Below are positions 10,906-21,013 of a stretch of 64,000 bases of DNA, one piece after another. The notes under the pieces were generated by a model. That model was not told where the DNA came from. It made no database searches and saw only the letters and a program-made list of their open reading frames with translations. Numbering within the stretch: position 1 is the first letter of the stretch; every line of letters starts with the position of its first letter. The position numbers were made by a program, and so were the translations under genes. Origin of the DNA: Lates calcarifer (lineage: Eukaryota; Chordata; Actinopteri; Centropomidae); assembly GCF_001640805.2 (NCBI RefSeq), contig NC_066836.1, positions 693,568 to 757,567 of the forward strand, read 5' to 3'.

Positions 10906-11481
10906 ATGGAAAAACTCACTGTGATTTTCTTCTTTTCAACTCTCGTAGGTACGTATGTTTTACACAAGAAAACCTGAAACTATTCATTTTCATACTTGAA
11001 AACACACAATAATCTGTCTTTGTCATGACGTCCTATACAATCTAGTTGTGATCTCAGCTACAGTTGAGCTGTTTCTGTCCACAGAGTAACACTGTACACT
11101 GACATTTTCCACTGTCTTTTCCTCTCAGCCTCATGGACAATGTTAGTCTAATGGCTTCATTTTCTCTACTTTTTCCAGGACTAACAGCTGGAAACTCAAT
11201 CTATCCTGTAGGAGGTGAAGTCAGTGGAGGAGAAGGACAATCTGTCACACTCAGATGTAGATATGAGACAACTAACACATACATTTACCTTTACTGGTAC
11301 AGACATCATTCTGACCTTCAGGCACCTCAGTTTATACTGTATAAAGGAGAAGGAACACAGAAAGGTTATGACCATATTCCTGATAAACGATATGAATCTG
11401 AAACAACAGATAAATCAACTAGACTGACCATAACCAGACTAACCCTGGCAGACACAGGTCTCTACTACTGTGCTCTAGAAA
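10906..11481 (+). CDS. TRAV: TCR alpha/delta V segment v10, family A
   Basis: Leader exon 10906-10948 (MEKLTVIFFFSTLV); V exon 11179-11481. The mature domain starts AGNSIYPVGGEVSGGEG and has Cys23 (VTLRCRYE), Trp41 (LYWYRHH) and DTGLYYCALE. It differs from v6 mainly around CDR2 (LYKGEGTQKGYDHIPDKRYE). RSS: CACAGTG 11482-11488, 23-bp spacer, ACAAAAACC 11512-11520. The heptamer runs straight into TGA in the V reading frame. Confidence 0.94.
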
Positions 11482-11876
11482 CACAGTGATACAAAGTGTA
11501 GAAGAGGCTGTACAAAAACCTGAACACAGATATCTGACTACTCTTCAAAGAGGAGGGAAGTGGGATTCAAACCACAGCTTCATATCAGATGGATTCTGCT
11601 AATTCCTGTTTTATCAGAGTCACTGTGGTTACAGCTGCTAATCAAACACTGTGGGAGGATTCACATGAGCAGCAAATCCACATCAATGACAAACCAACTG
11701 GATGATGCTTCAAACACAACACACCATGAAAACAAAAGGAAAATAAATCTAAATACATAAATAACTTCAGATTGAACACACTGAGAAATCAACTTTGGAT
11801 TTATGATCATTAATATGTTCAGACATTAAAATCCACAGCAAACATCCAGTAGAGCCACAGTTCACCAGCTGAAGAG

Positions 11877-12601
11877 TAGGGATAGACCAATTATTGGACA
11901 GGCCGATTATTGGCGCTGATATTCAGCATTTTGACGCGTATCAGCATTGGCGTTTTTTTTTTTTTTTTTTAATCCGACGGCCGATAAGAGATCAATTTAA
12001 AACTGGATTATTTTGGCTCTGATGCAGCCATGCCTCTCTGTCTGCAGTCACTACTCTGTCTCCAGCATTGTCCCACCCACAGCACCATCTGATTGGTTAC
12101 AGGCAGAGCCACGGCACAGGTAACAGCCAATCAGCAGTGAAAGCTGTGCATGCACAGTGCTCACAGACACGGTGGAGAGGAGAAAAAGTTTTGCCGGGTG
12201 GAGAAGCTCCAGAGAGCAAATATATGTTTCTTTATTTACTGTAGAAAACTTTAGGGAGCTATTTATTTGTTCAAGTTTTCATTTAACTTTATAAGACATG
12301 CTGCTGAGCCTGGGGGCTCCCTGCACTTTTTGTTAGAATTTTAAAACAAAGATGTCTATTGTCTAAGATAAAAAAAAACCTTTAACATGTTGCAAATCTG
12401 AAAAGTTGTTTAATAAACATATGCTTAAAGGCATTTAAACGAAGTCAAGTGTTGGAGTTTGTACTATCCAAAATTTTGACGCCAATATTTTCACTTTTAC
12501 TGCAAATGAATATCGGCTCCAAATATCAGTTATCAGACTCCTTGACTACTAATAATCGGTAAAGGTATCGGCCCTGAAAAAAACATATTGGTCTTTCACT
12601 A
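11877..12601. mobile_element. hAT-type non-autonomous transposon with 8-bp target-site duplication
   Basis: The ends TAGGGATAGACCAAT and, inverted, TAGTGAAAGACCAATAT form terminal repeats. The element is flanked by perfect 8-bp copies of CTGAAGAG (11869-11876 and 12602-12609). The paralogous flank of v2 carries this octamer once (1835-1842) with no insert. The 725-bp interior has no transposase frame, carries the A/T-rich 'TATCGG' type subterminal sequence, and has a T tract near 11946-11970. 8-bp duplications are typical of the hAT superfamily. Confidence 0.85.
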
Positions 12602-12879
12602 CTGAAGAGTAAAAGTGTCTGAATTTAAAGAAACAGCAGCTTTAACAAAAACTCCACCATATTTGCTGTCGACCTGACACTGCTGTAGAAAACCACAAGA
12701 TCCACATTTCACCATTAAAGCAGAGTCTAATCTGTTATTGTCAAGAAAAAAAAACTCAAATATGAAAAGTCTGATTCTGTCTGAATGTTCATTCTTTTCA
12801 GTTCAATCAGTTTCTTGAATTAGCATCAAATGAATGGCACTGAACTGGTTCAGATCAAACTCAGTTTGTTCATGTTAAC

Positions 12880-13080
12880 AACGAATCCTCCATGAACACA
12901 AAAGTTAGACACAGAGTTCTACAATGTTCTGTGCTTGGACCAATTCTCTTCACCGTGTATATGCTTCGTTTAGGCAATGTTATCAGGAAACACTCCATAA
13001 ACATCAACTGTTATGCAGATGATACTCAAATATATTTGTCAGCGAAGCAAAAATGTAACCAATCAGTGAGGTAAACTTCA
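12880..13080 (+). mobile_element. LINE reverse-transcriptase remnant
   Basis: An open stretch reads [20 protein letters not shown] and then [11 protein letters not shown], the palm region of a fish non-LTR reverse transcriptase. It is truncated on both sides. It is the paralogue of 2155-2300 and 16500-16680 and lies in the A-to-B spacer of the cassette. Confidence 0.8.
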
Positions 13081-13323
13081 GCCATGCCTGAAGGACATAA
13101 AGGCCTAGATGACCTGATATTTTCTGCTATTAAGAATAGATAAATCCTGCCACCAGTCTGTTAACCAGGAAGAAGTATAACAGAGAGAAGTGAAAATACA
13201 GATCTAAGAGGAGACGGAGAGATTCAGGGAGGAGCTGAGCTGTTACTGAACTATAGAAGAGAGAGGAACTTCCATATTCAGCAGAGTTCAATACACAAAC
13301 CACAAACATTACCTTTATTCAAC

Positions 13324-13780
13324 ATGCTGTCATTAGACTATTATGGACTGTCTCTGCTGTTACTCACTACTCTGACAGGTATGTTAGATTATACAGCACA
13401 AAAGACTTCAGTTCCAATAATGTCTGAATTGTTTATTCAGTCTTTTATATCATGAAATAAAAGCTATTTTTTCTTTCAGGCATCAACTGTGAAGATCTGA
13501 CTCCAGTCAACAATGAAGAGTTCAGTTTAGAAGGCAGCTCTGTCACTCTGTCCTACAAATACTCCACAAAAGCAACTGGTAGTGATGAGTTTTACTGGTA
13601 TCGACAATATCCAGGAAAACCACCAGAATTCCTCATCTCTCACACAGGAACAGGAATAAAATTAAAGAATCCAGTCCCTGGACTGTCTTTTAAAGTGAGT
13701 GAGGATAAAACCCGAATGTATCTGCAGATCTCCTCTGCTGCAGTGACAGACTCTGCTGTGTACTACTGTGCTGTGAGGCC
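13324..13780 (+). CDS. TRAV: TCR alpha/delta V segment v11, family B (lacks Cys23)
   Basis: Leader exon 13324-13378 encodes MLSLDYYGLSLLLLTTLT. V exon 13480-13780 follows TTTCTTTCAG. FR1 reads GINCEDLTPVNNEEF and SVTLSYKYS, so Tyr replaces Cys23. EFYWYRQYPG (Trp41) and [11 protein letters not shown] (Cys104) are intact, and no stop is seen. RSS: CACAGTG 13781-13787, 22-bp spacer, ACAAAAACA 13810-13818. The downstream flank is the ACACAAGCTGACAC type, unlike v3 and v14 of the same family, and it leads directly into a family C gene. Confidence 0.92.
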
Positions 13781-14041
13781 CACAGTGACAGGAAACACCA
13801 CAACTCTGTACAAAAACACAAGCTGACACACTGACAAGCTGCTGGAAGCCTTTTTTCCACACTCTTCAACTCAGCTTTTTACCTCCACTAGAGGGCCACA
13901 TTATCAAGTAGGTGGTGCACTACTTGTGCACTGTGTTCAACCATTCTGTCAATAATAACTGCTGCTGTGAAGAGAACAATTCTCAGACTGAATGTTGAAC
14001 ATCAGCCAGTTTCTCCTCTGGATTTAAACCTTGTTGTAGAC

Positions 14042-14567
14042 ATGGAACATTGGCTGTGGATTATTCTTGCTGCTCTTTTCTTTGGTAAGATACAAAGCAC
14101 AACATGTTTCCTCTTCAAACACTTGAACATATTACTGAGCTATACAGTAAGTGCTTTTCATCTTTATTCTACAGAAAATCAGAGCACATCATTTCTGCTG
14201 ACATTTGTCATCAATCATCTTTATTGATTCATCTCTTCCTCTGCATGTTCTGTTCTTCCCCAGAGTGTAAAGGACAAGACACAGTGACCCAGCCAACAGG
14301 AGACGTCACTGCTGCTGGAGACACAGTTACACTCAACTGTACATTTGATCTAAGCGCTTACTCCAATAATTATTTGTACTGGTACAAACAAGGAGTAAAT
14401 GACTTTCCCAAATACATGCTTCAGCGTTTCACTATTGGAACAGAAAATAATGCTCCAGAGTTCCCGAAAGACAGATTTAATGCTGAAATAAAAGACAAAT
14501 CAGTTCCTCTGAAGATCCAGAAGCTTCAGCTGTCTGACTCTGCTGTGTACTACTGTGCTCTGCAGCC
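14042..14567 (+). CDS. TRAV: TCR alpha/delta V segment v12, family C
   Basis: Leader exon 14042-14084 ([14 protein letters not shown]); V exon 14264-14567. Cys23 (TVTLNC), Trp41 (YLYWYKQGVNDF) and [11 protein letters not shown] are present. Relative to v5 and v9 one codon is missing in FR1 (TAAGDT against TAAEGDT). The leader intron is only 179 bp against 303-305 bp, owing to an internal deletion. RSS: CACAGTG 14568-14574, 22-bp spacer, ACAAAAACC 14597-14605. A TGG-to-TAG change after the nonamer ends the usual read-through frame. It appears usable. Confidence 0.93.
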
Positions 14568-14908
14568 CACAGTGACAGGAAACACCACAACTCTGTACAA
14601 AAACCTTTAGAGCAAAGACAACACAATACTCCACAACATCCACTAGAGGGAGTCACACACTGTTAAACTTCAATGCTTTCTTCTGATCCAGTCTAGATTC
14701 TTTTCCCTCATCAGACACAGTTGTGATAAAGAGCTTTAGAAATGAAATTCATTTGATATATGAGTCTCCTCCTACTGACTGCAGAGGTGGCTGCTTGGCA
14801 GAGAACTGTTTGATTCCAGCTGTGAACATCAGACCAAACACAACTCACAAAACCACTCACAACTTCTTCATCCTGAACGTCCAGTTTCAACAGTTCTCCT
14901 CTGTAAAC

Positions 14909-15484
14909 ATGGAAAAACTCACTGTGATTTTCTTCTTTTCAACTCTCGTAGGTACGTATGTTTTACACAAGAAAACCTGAAACTATTCACTTTCATACTT
15001 GAAAACACACAATAATCTGTCTTTGTCATGACGTCCTGTACAATCTAGTTGTGATCTCAGCTACAGTTGAGCTGTTTCTGTCCACAGAGTAACACTGTAC
15101 ACTGACATTTTCCACTGTCTTCTCCTCTCAGCCTCATGGACAATGTTAGTCTAATGGCTTCATTGTCTCTACTTTTTCCAGGACTAACAGCTGGAAACTC
15201 AATCTCTCCTGAAAGAGGTGAAGCCAGTGGAACAGAAGGACAATCTGTCACACTCAGATGTAAATATGACACAACTGCGACATACATTCGCCTTTACTGG
15301 TACAGACATCATTCTGACCTTAAGGCACCTCAGTTTATACTGTATAAAGGAGAAGGAGCATGGAAAGGTCAAGACCATATTCCTGACAAATGATATGAAT
15401 CCCAAACAACAACCACATCAACTGAACTGATCATAAACAGACTAACCCTGGCAGACACAGGTCTCTACTACTGTGCTCTAGAAA
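14909..15484 (+). pseudogene. V segment v13, family A, with premature stop
   Basis: Leader exon 14909-14951, splice sites, Cys23 (VTLRCKYD), Trp41 (LYWYRHH) and the FR3 end (DTGLYYCALE) are all preserved. TGA at 15391-15393 replaces the CGA (Arg) of IPDKRYE in v10, so the chain ends in FR3. The change is a C-to-T transition at a CpG. RSS: CACAGTG 15485-15491, 23-bp spacer, ACAAAAACC 15515-15523, intact. The segment could rearrange but would not give a full chain. Confidence 0.92.
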
Positions 15485-15750
15485 CACAGTGATACAAAGT
15501 GTAGAAGAGGCTGTACAAAAACCTGAACACAGATATCTGACTACTCTTCAAAGAGGAGGGAAGTGGGATTCAAACCACAGCTTCATATCAGATGGATTCT
15601 GCTAATTCCTGTTTTATTAGAGTCACTGTGGTTACAGCTGCTAATTAACAAATCCACATCAACTGGATGATGTTTCAAACACAACACACTACGAAAAAAA
15701 AGAAAATGAATACATAAATAACTTCAGATTGAACACACTGAGAAATCAAC

Positions 15751-16255
15751 TCTAGTTCTATTCAATTTCAATTCAATTCAATTCAATTTTATTTATATAG
15801 CGCCATAGCACAACAACAGTCATCTCAAGGCACTTTTCATATAGAGCAGGTCTAGACCGTACTCTTTAAAATAGGTATTTACAGAGAGAGACCCAACAAA
15901 TCCCACCATGAGCAGCACTAGGCGACAGCGGCAAGGAAAAACTTCCTTTTAAGAGGCAGAAACCTCGAGCAGAACCAGACTCAGGGTGGGCGGCCATCTG
16001 CCTCGACCGGTTGGGTTAAGAAGGAGAGAGAGGGGGAGAGGGGGGGAGAGGGGGTAGAGAATAGCGAAAGAAGAACATAGCATAACACAGGTTCCATATC
16101 AGATGTAAGATGAGGCCAGTAATACAGCAGTAGTAATGATAGTAGTGATAATTAAAGTATTAACTGCTAACACAGCAATACAACTAATAGCAGTATAAGT
16201 CATTTCTAATTCTAGCAGCAGGTGTTGAGTGGAGTTGTAGGAATAGCAGGAGACT
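15751..16255 (-). mobile_element. LINE 3' end inserted in the family A 3' flank
   Basis: Read on the minus strand it ends GCGCTATATAAATAAAATTG followed by TTGAA repeats, the 3' tail of a common fish LINE. The body carries the AAGTGCCTTGAGATGACTG block also seen at 30250-30300. The insert splits flank sequence that is continuous after v2 and v10 (AAATCAACTCT ... ATGATC). A purine-rich tract lies at 16020-16056. Confidence 0.75.
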
Positions 16256-16499
16256 ATGATCTTTTATATGTTCAGACATTAAAATCCACAGCAAACATCC
16301 AGTAGAGCCACAGTTCACCAGCTGGAGCAGAGTCTAATCTGTCATTTTCAATCCAAAAGAAAAAAGTCAAACATAAAATTCTGATTCTGTCTGAATGTTT
16401 AATCTTTTCAGTTCAGTCAATTTCTTGAATTAGCATAAAATAAACTGGACTAAACTGGTTCAACTCCTGTCAGATCAAGCTCAGTTTGTTCATGTTAAC

Positions 16500-16680
16500 A
16501 ACAAATCCTCCATGAACACAAAAGTTGGACACAGAGTTCTACAAGGTTCTGTGCTTGGACCAATTCTCTTCACCTTGTACATGCTCCATAAATCTCCATT
16601 GTTATGCAGACAACACTCAGCTATACCTGCCAATAAAGCCTGATGAAATCAGTTAGCTAAACTTTAAGTCTACCTTAAGG
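16500..16680 (+). mobile_element. LINE reverse-transcriptase remnant
   Basis: A degraded copy of the 12880-13080 fragment ([13 protein letters not shown], then a damaged palm motif reading CYADNT). It is placed between an A and a B gene, as in the other cassettes. Confidence 0.7.
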
Positions 16681-17196
16681 ACATAAAACCCAGATTACTG
16701 AAGTTACTTGGCCATGAACACCTCAGGAACACATTTTCTATTGATATAGTTACTCTAGATGGCACTGTGCTGACTTCCAGTTTGGAGGTATGTTTGATCA
16801 GGGTATGTCCCTGAACACACCTCAGAACAAGGGTGTTGGTTTGGAGCCAGGAAATTGCATTGCATATGCATTAACGAAGAAATGCTGGTTGAAAATTACA
16901 CTGAGAGTGCATCTGAGAGACTGCTGGAATGATGCAGGATAATACAGCCCATAGACTAAACCAGTTTTCAGAGGAATTTTAACAGACTCCACCTTGTTAA
17001 CAAAGATTTATGTTTTTGGGCTTAAAGCTGTAAAATCTATTGAGGTGTGGTTTTGGTGTTGATAACATACAGTGATATGAGAGGAGGAACAGGTTGAGGG
17101 AGGAGCAACACTGTCAAAGAGCAGAACACAAAACAACTCCCACTGTCAGATGCATTCAATATCTAAACCATACATAACACACATACTGTCTGTAAG
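16681..17196. other. V-V spacer, no gene seen
   Basis: From about 17040 the sequence matches the 5' flank of v3 (2420-2582) almost base for base, so it is the family B promoter side. No other feature is recognised. Confidence 0.55.
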
Positions 17197-17665
17197 ATGC
17201 TCTCACTGCATTACTGTGGAATGTTTCCTTTGTTTCTCATCATACTAAAAGGTAGGTTAAAGCAGGAATAATAAATGCCTTTAGAGGATCTGTTTGCTAG
17301 AATCCACTGGAACAGGCAATCAGAGTTTAACATGGTCTTTAACAACATTTATCTATTTCTTTAGGTGTCAGCTGTCAACAACTGACTCCAGACAAGGATG
17401 AAGAGTTCAGTTTAGAAGGCAGCTCTGTTATTCTGTCCTACAAATACCCTAAAGGTGCTGCAACTAATGATTACTTCTACTGGTATCGACAATATCCAGG
17501 AAAACCACCAGAGTTCCTCATCTCTCACACAGGAACAGGAATGAAAATAAAAGATCCAGTCTCTGGACTGTCTTTTAAAGTGAGTGAGGATAAAACCAAA
17601 ATGTATCTGCAGATCTCCTCTGCTGCAGTGACAGACTCTGCTGTGTACTACTGTGCTCTGCAGCC
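17197..17665 (+). CDS. TRAV: TCR alpha/delta V segment v14, family B (lacks Cys23)
   Basis: Leader exon 17197-17251 is identical in protein to v3 (MLSLHYCGMFPLFLIILK). V exon 17365-17665. FR1 reads SVILSYKYP, with Tyr at position 23. YFYWYRQYPG (Trp41) and [11 protein letters not shown] (Cys104) are intact. RSS: CACAGTG 17666-17672, 22-bp spacer, ACAAAAACT 17695-17703. The nonamer's last base differs from v3. The downstream flank is of the [11 protein letters not shown] type. Confidence 0.92.
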
Positions 17666-18004
17666 CACAGTGACAGGAAACACCACAACTCTGTACAAAA
17701 ACTTTTGGAGCAAAGACAACACAATACTCCACAACATCCACTAGAGGGAGTCACACACTATCAAAAGGTTTTCTATGATCCAGTCTAGAGTCTCTGTGTT
17801 GATGAGAATAAAACAGAAAAATGAAGCAATAAATCAAAAAGACAGAGCTACTCTGAAAACAGAAAAAAACTCTCTGGTTTGTCTCCCTGACCTACATAAA
17901 ATCTATTAATTTGTGACCCTCCATGAAGGTGGTTTCAAAGTGGCTCCTGGAAACTTCATTTCTAGAATCTGTAGAGAAGCAACTAGACTTGTTATTTTCT
18001 AGTG

Positions 18005-18296
18005 AATGCTACTAGATGGGAACCTTTAAAGCTTTCATTTCAGGGCAGATCACAGGCGACATTAGCACAAGTTCTAGAAAAACATTTAGAAAAAACAATT
18101 CAAAAGAAATTATTGAGACCTCTACTGGCAATGTTACTTGAAGCTTTTCAGGAAGAACTGTTGGGATTAGAGATGGTAACCGCTACATTGATTTACAGGG
18201 ATCAGAATGACTTCATACAAGGAAGACTGAGCCTCCATGATGTTAGGAGAACTCTGAATATTTTATAGAGTCAGAAAGAGGAAGCAGATACAGCCC
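18005..18296 (+). mobile_element. L1-like reverse-transcriptase remnant
   Basis: The frame contains DQNDFIQGRLSLHDVRRTLN, which matches the (D)QTGFI-GR...DNVRR-L block of L1-clade reverse transcriptases. Only a truncated piece is present, ending in frame-breaking stops. Confidence 0.65.
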
Positions 18297-18537
18297 TCTG
18301 TGGCCAACACATACAGACAAACAACCATTCACACTCACATTCACACCTACGAGCAATTTAGAGTCACCAGTTGACCTAAGGTGCAGGTCTTTGGACTGTG
18401 GGAGGAAGCTGAAGCACCTGGAGAGAACCCACACAGGCACAGGGAGAATATGCAAACTCCACAGAGAAAAGGGCTTGAACCCAGAACCTTCTGGCTGTGA
18501 GGCGACAGTGGTAACCACTGCACCACTGTGCTGCCCT
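18297..18537 (-). mobile_element. tRNA-like SINE, minus strand
   Basis: On the minus strand it starts GGCAGCACAGTGGTGCAGTG, continues with GTTACCACTGTCGCC and a B-box-like GGTTCAAGCCC, and ends in the 'GTGAATGG' body. This is a widespread fish SINE. Open frames on both strands here are products of the repeat. Confidence 0.7.
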
Positions 18538-18539
18538 CC

Positions 18540-19027
18540 CTCTCTTCTTTCCCTGACTAAATGTGGCTTTGGGCAAACAGTCTGCAATTTGGTTAAACTT
18601 GGACCTAAAGGTACAAAAGCCAATATCCTGACAAACACCACTGTATCTAAAATTTTCTATATCTAGATTATCCTGCCGAGGCGTACCCTCTCTCCCTCAT
18701 TCTTTTTGTCTTAGCTATTGAATCACTTGTTATAACAATATGGCTTCTTAGGGACTTGTCTGGTTTTCACATGAGATAATCCTTTATTAGTTCCTCAGAC
18801 AGGAAATTTACAAGGCTGATTACCTGGCCCCACCCACTGAAGTCCAACTCAACCAATGAGATTATTTCTGTCTCCAGAGCAGAAATGTTTGAGGAACTAA
18901 AAGCACAATCAGCTTGATGTTGAGGAGAAGGGCTGTGCAGCAGAGAGGCTCTTTAGTTTTTTCATTCTACTGCTGTGGAAGAACATTGTTCATCTGCTGT
19001 CTGTTTGGCTTCAACAACTCCAAAGAC
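18540..19027. other. Spacer upstream of v15
   Basis: No gene is recognised. The sequence is unlike the 5' flanks of the other V families, consistent with v15 being the only family F member here. Confidence 0.5.
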
Positions 19028-19514
19028 ATGTTGCTTTACCTCTTTTTGTTTTTCTCTCACTTCATAGGTGAGTTTTACAACTAATGAGAGAAAATATTTG
19101 TTTTGTTTTTAATGTATCTCAGAATGATCATATATGAAGGAAAAAGTGAAGAACCTCTGTTGAGTCTCTTGATGTCAGAATCTCTTGCAGACTAACTGAC
19201 ATGCATAACACTCATTTTGCAGACATGGGTTCCATGAACAGCATAAAGCCAGAAAGTGCTGAAGAAGTTGTTGCAGAGGGAACAAACATCAACCTGACCT
19301 GTAAATATGACGGTGCTATCAACAATATCCAGTGGTACCGACAATACCAGAGATCCAGACCAGAGTTCCTGCTCTACATCACAGAGGGAGGATCGACTCA
19401 TCCAGTTCTTTCTGATTTCTCAGCTCACATTAACAAAGGAGAGAAACGTGTAGATCTGGAGATCATCTCAGCTAAAGTGACAGACTCTGCTGTGTACTAC
19501 TGTGCTCTGATGCC
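19028..19514 (+). CDS. TRAV: TCR alpha/delta V segment v15, family F (single copy)
   Basis: Leader exon 19028-19067 encodes MLLYLFLFFSHFI (donor GTGAGT). V exon 19223-19514 follows ATTTTGCAG. The domain reads DMGSMNSIKPESAEEVVAEG, with Cys23 (NLTCKYD), Trp41 (IQWYRQYQRSRPEF) and [14 protein letters not shown]1 is short. RSS: CACAGTG 19515-19521, 22-bp spacer, ACAAAAACC 19544-19552. Although FR1-FR3 are unrelated to neighbours, the last 30 coding bases, RSS and downstream flank are the shared type. Confidence 0.94.
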
Positions 19515-19582
19515 CACAGTGACAGGAAACACCACAACTCTGTACAAAAACCTTTGGAGCAAAGACAACACAATACTCTACA

Positions 19583-20130
19583 ACATCCACTAGAGGGAGT
19601 CACACACTGTTGAACTTCAATGGTTTCTTCTGATCCAGTCTAGATTCTTTTCCCTCATCAGACACAGTCGTGATAAAGAGCTTTAGAAATGAAATTCATT
19701 TGATATATGATATATACATCTCAGGCCCCACTCCAACTTTGGGGAAGGGAACTGACAATAACTTATGTCATGTCCTTGGGAGGCCTGTGTCTCTCCATCC
19801 TTACCTGACACACTGCCTCACATCACCTGAGGCTTTCAGAGGATGTCTTTGTCCCAGTTAGGGAACAAATGACCCCCCACCCTCCAAACTCCTGCCCCCT
19901 CCCCCCTGGGTGTCAAACAAAACCATCACATTCAGTTCTACGCCAATGACACGTAGATCTATCTTTCAATTAAACTACCCATGATAGAATTGTGTTGTCT
20001 CCATAAATGAGGTCATTGTTGTGTTTGCACATCTTGAAAAGGTGATCCACCCTTTAACTCAGTGTGGCTACCGTTTTGTGACTCTCATCATAAAGAATCA
20101 TCAGTAAGAAAATGAAAAAATTAATTTCTG
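19583..20130. other. Truncated cassette flank and LINE debris
   Basis: To about 19710 this is the flank that normally leads into a family A gene (GAGCTTTAGAAATGAAATTC), but no A gene follows. About 19915-19980 has a weak reverse-transcriptase palm remnant (FYANDT). From 20130 the 5' flank of family B begins (paralogue of about 13148-13320). No gene is seen. Confidence 0.6.
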
Positions 20131-20304
20131 CCACCAGTCTGTTAACCAGGAAGAAGTGTAACAGAGAGAAGTGAAAATACAGATCTAAGAGGAGACGGAG
20201 ACATTCAGGGAGGAGCGGAGCTGTTACTGAACTATAGAAGAGAGAGGAACTTCCATATTCAGCAGAGTTCAATACACAAACCACAAACATTACCTTTATT
20301 CAAC

Positions 20305-20752
20305 ATGCTGTCATTAGACTATTATGGACTGTCTCTGCTGGTTCTCACTGCTCTGACAGGTATGTTAGATTATACAGCACAAAAGACTTCAATTCCAATA
20401 ATGTCTGAATTGTTCATTCAGTCTTTTATATCATGAAATAACAGCAATCTTCTTTTTCAGGCATCAACTGTGAAGATCTGACTCCAGTCAACAATGAAGA
20501 GTTCAGTTCAGAAGGCAGCTCTGTTACTCTGTCCTACACATACCCCAAACTGACAACTGGTGATAAATTCTTCTGGTATCGACAATATCCAGGAAAAAGA
20601 CCAGAGTTCCTCATGTATCACTCTACTTCAGGACAAGTACTGAGCAGTCCATTCCCTGGACTGAAGATTAAAGTGGAGGAAAAGCAAATCAACATGACCA
20701 TCTCCTCTGCTGCAGTGACAGACTCTGCTGTGTACTACTGTGCTGTGAGGCC
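20305..20752 (+). CDS. TRAV: TCR alpha/delta V segment v16, family B (lacks Cys23)
   Basis: Leader exon 20305-20359 (MLSLDYYGLSLLVLTALT); V exon 20461-20752 after CTTTTTCAG. FR1 reads GINCEDLTPVNNEEF and SVTLSYTYP, with Tyr at position 23. KFFWYRQYPG (Trp41) and [11 protein letters not shown] (Cys104) are intact. It is three codons shorter than v11, around CDR1 and CDR2. RSS: CACAGTG 20753-20759, 22-bp spacer (one base different from the others, GGAAGC for GGAAAC), ACAAAAACA 20782-20790. Confidence 0.92.
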
Positions 20753-21013
20753 CACAGTGACAGGAAGCACCACAACTCTGTACAAAAACACAAGCTGACA
20801 CACTGACAAGCCGCTGGAAGCCTTTTTTCCACACTCTTCAACTCAGCTTTTTACCTCCACTAGAGGGCCACATTATCAAGTAGGCGGTGCACTACTTGTG
20901 CACTGTGTTCAACCATTCTGTCAATAATAACTGCTGCTGTGAAGAGAACAATTCTCAGACTGAATGTTGAACATCAGCCAGTTTCTCCTCTGGATTTAAA
21001 CCTTGTTGTAGAC

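Noticed and set aside
12892..13074. 60-residue open frame with reverse-transcriptase motifs as a gene
   Set aside because: It is a truncated LINE fragment with related broken copies in two other cassettes.
18243..18666. Overlapping open frames on both strands
   Set aside because: They coincide with a tRNA-like SINE.
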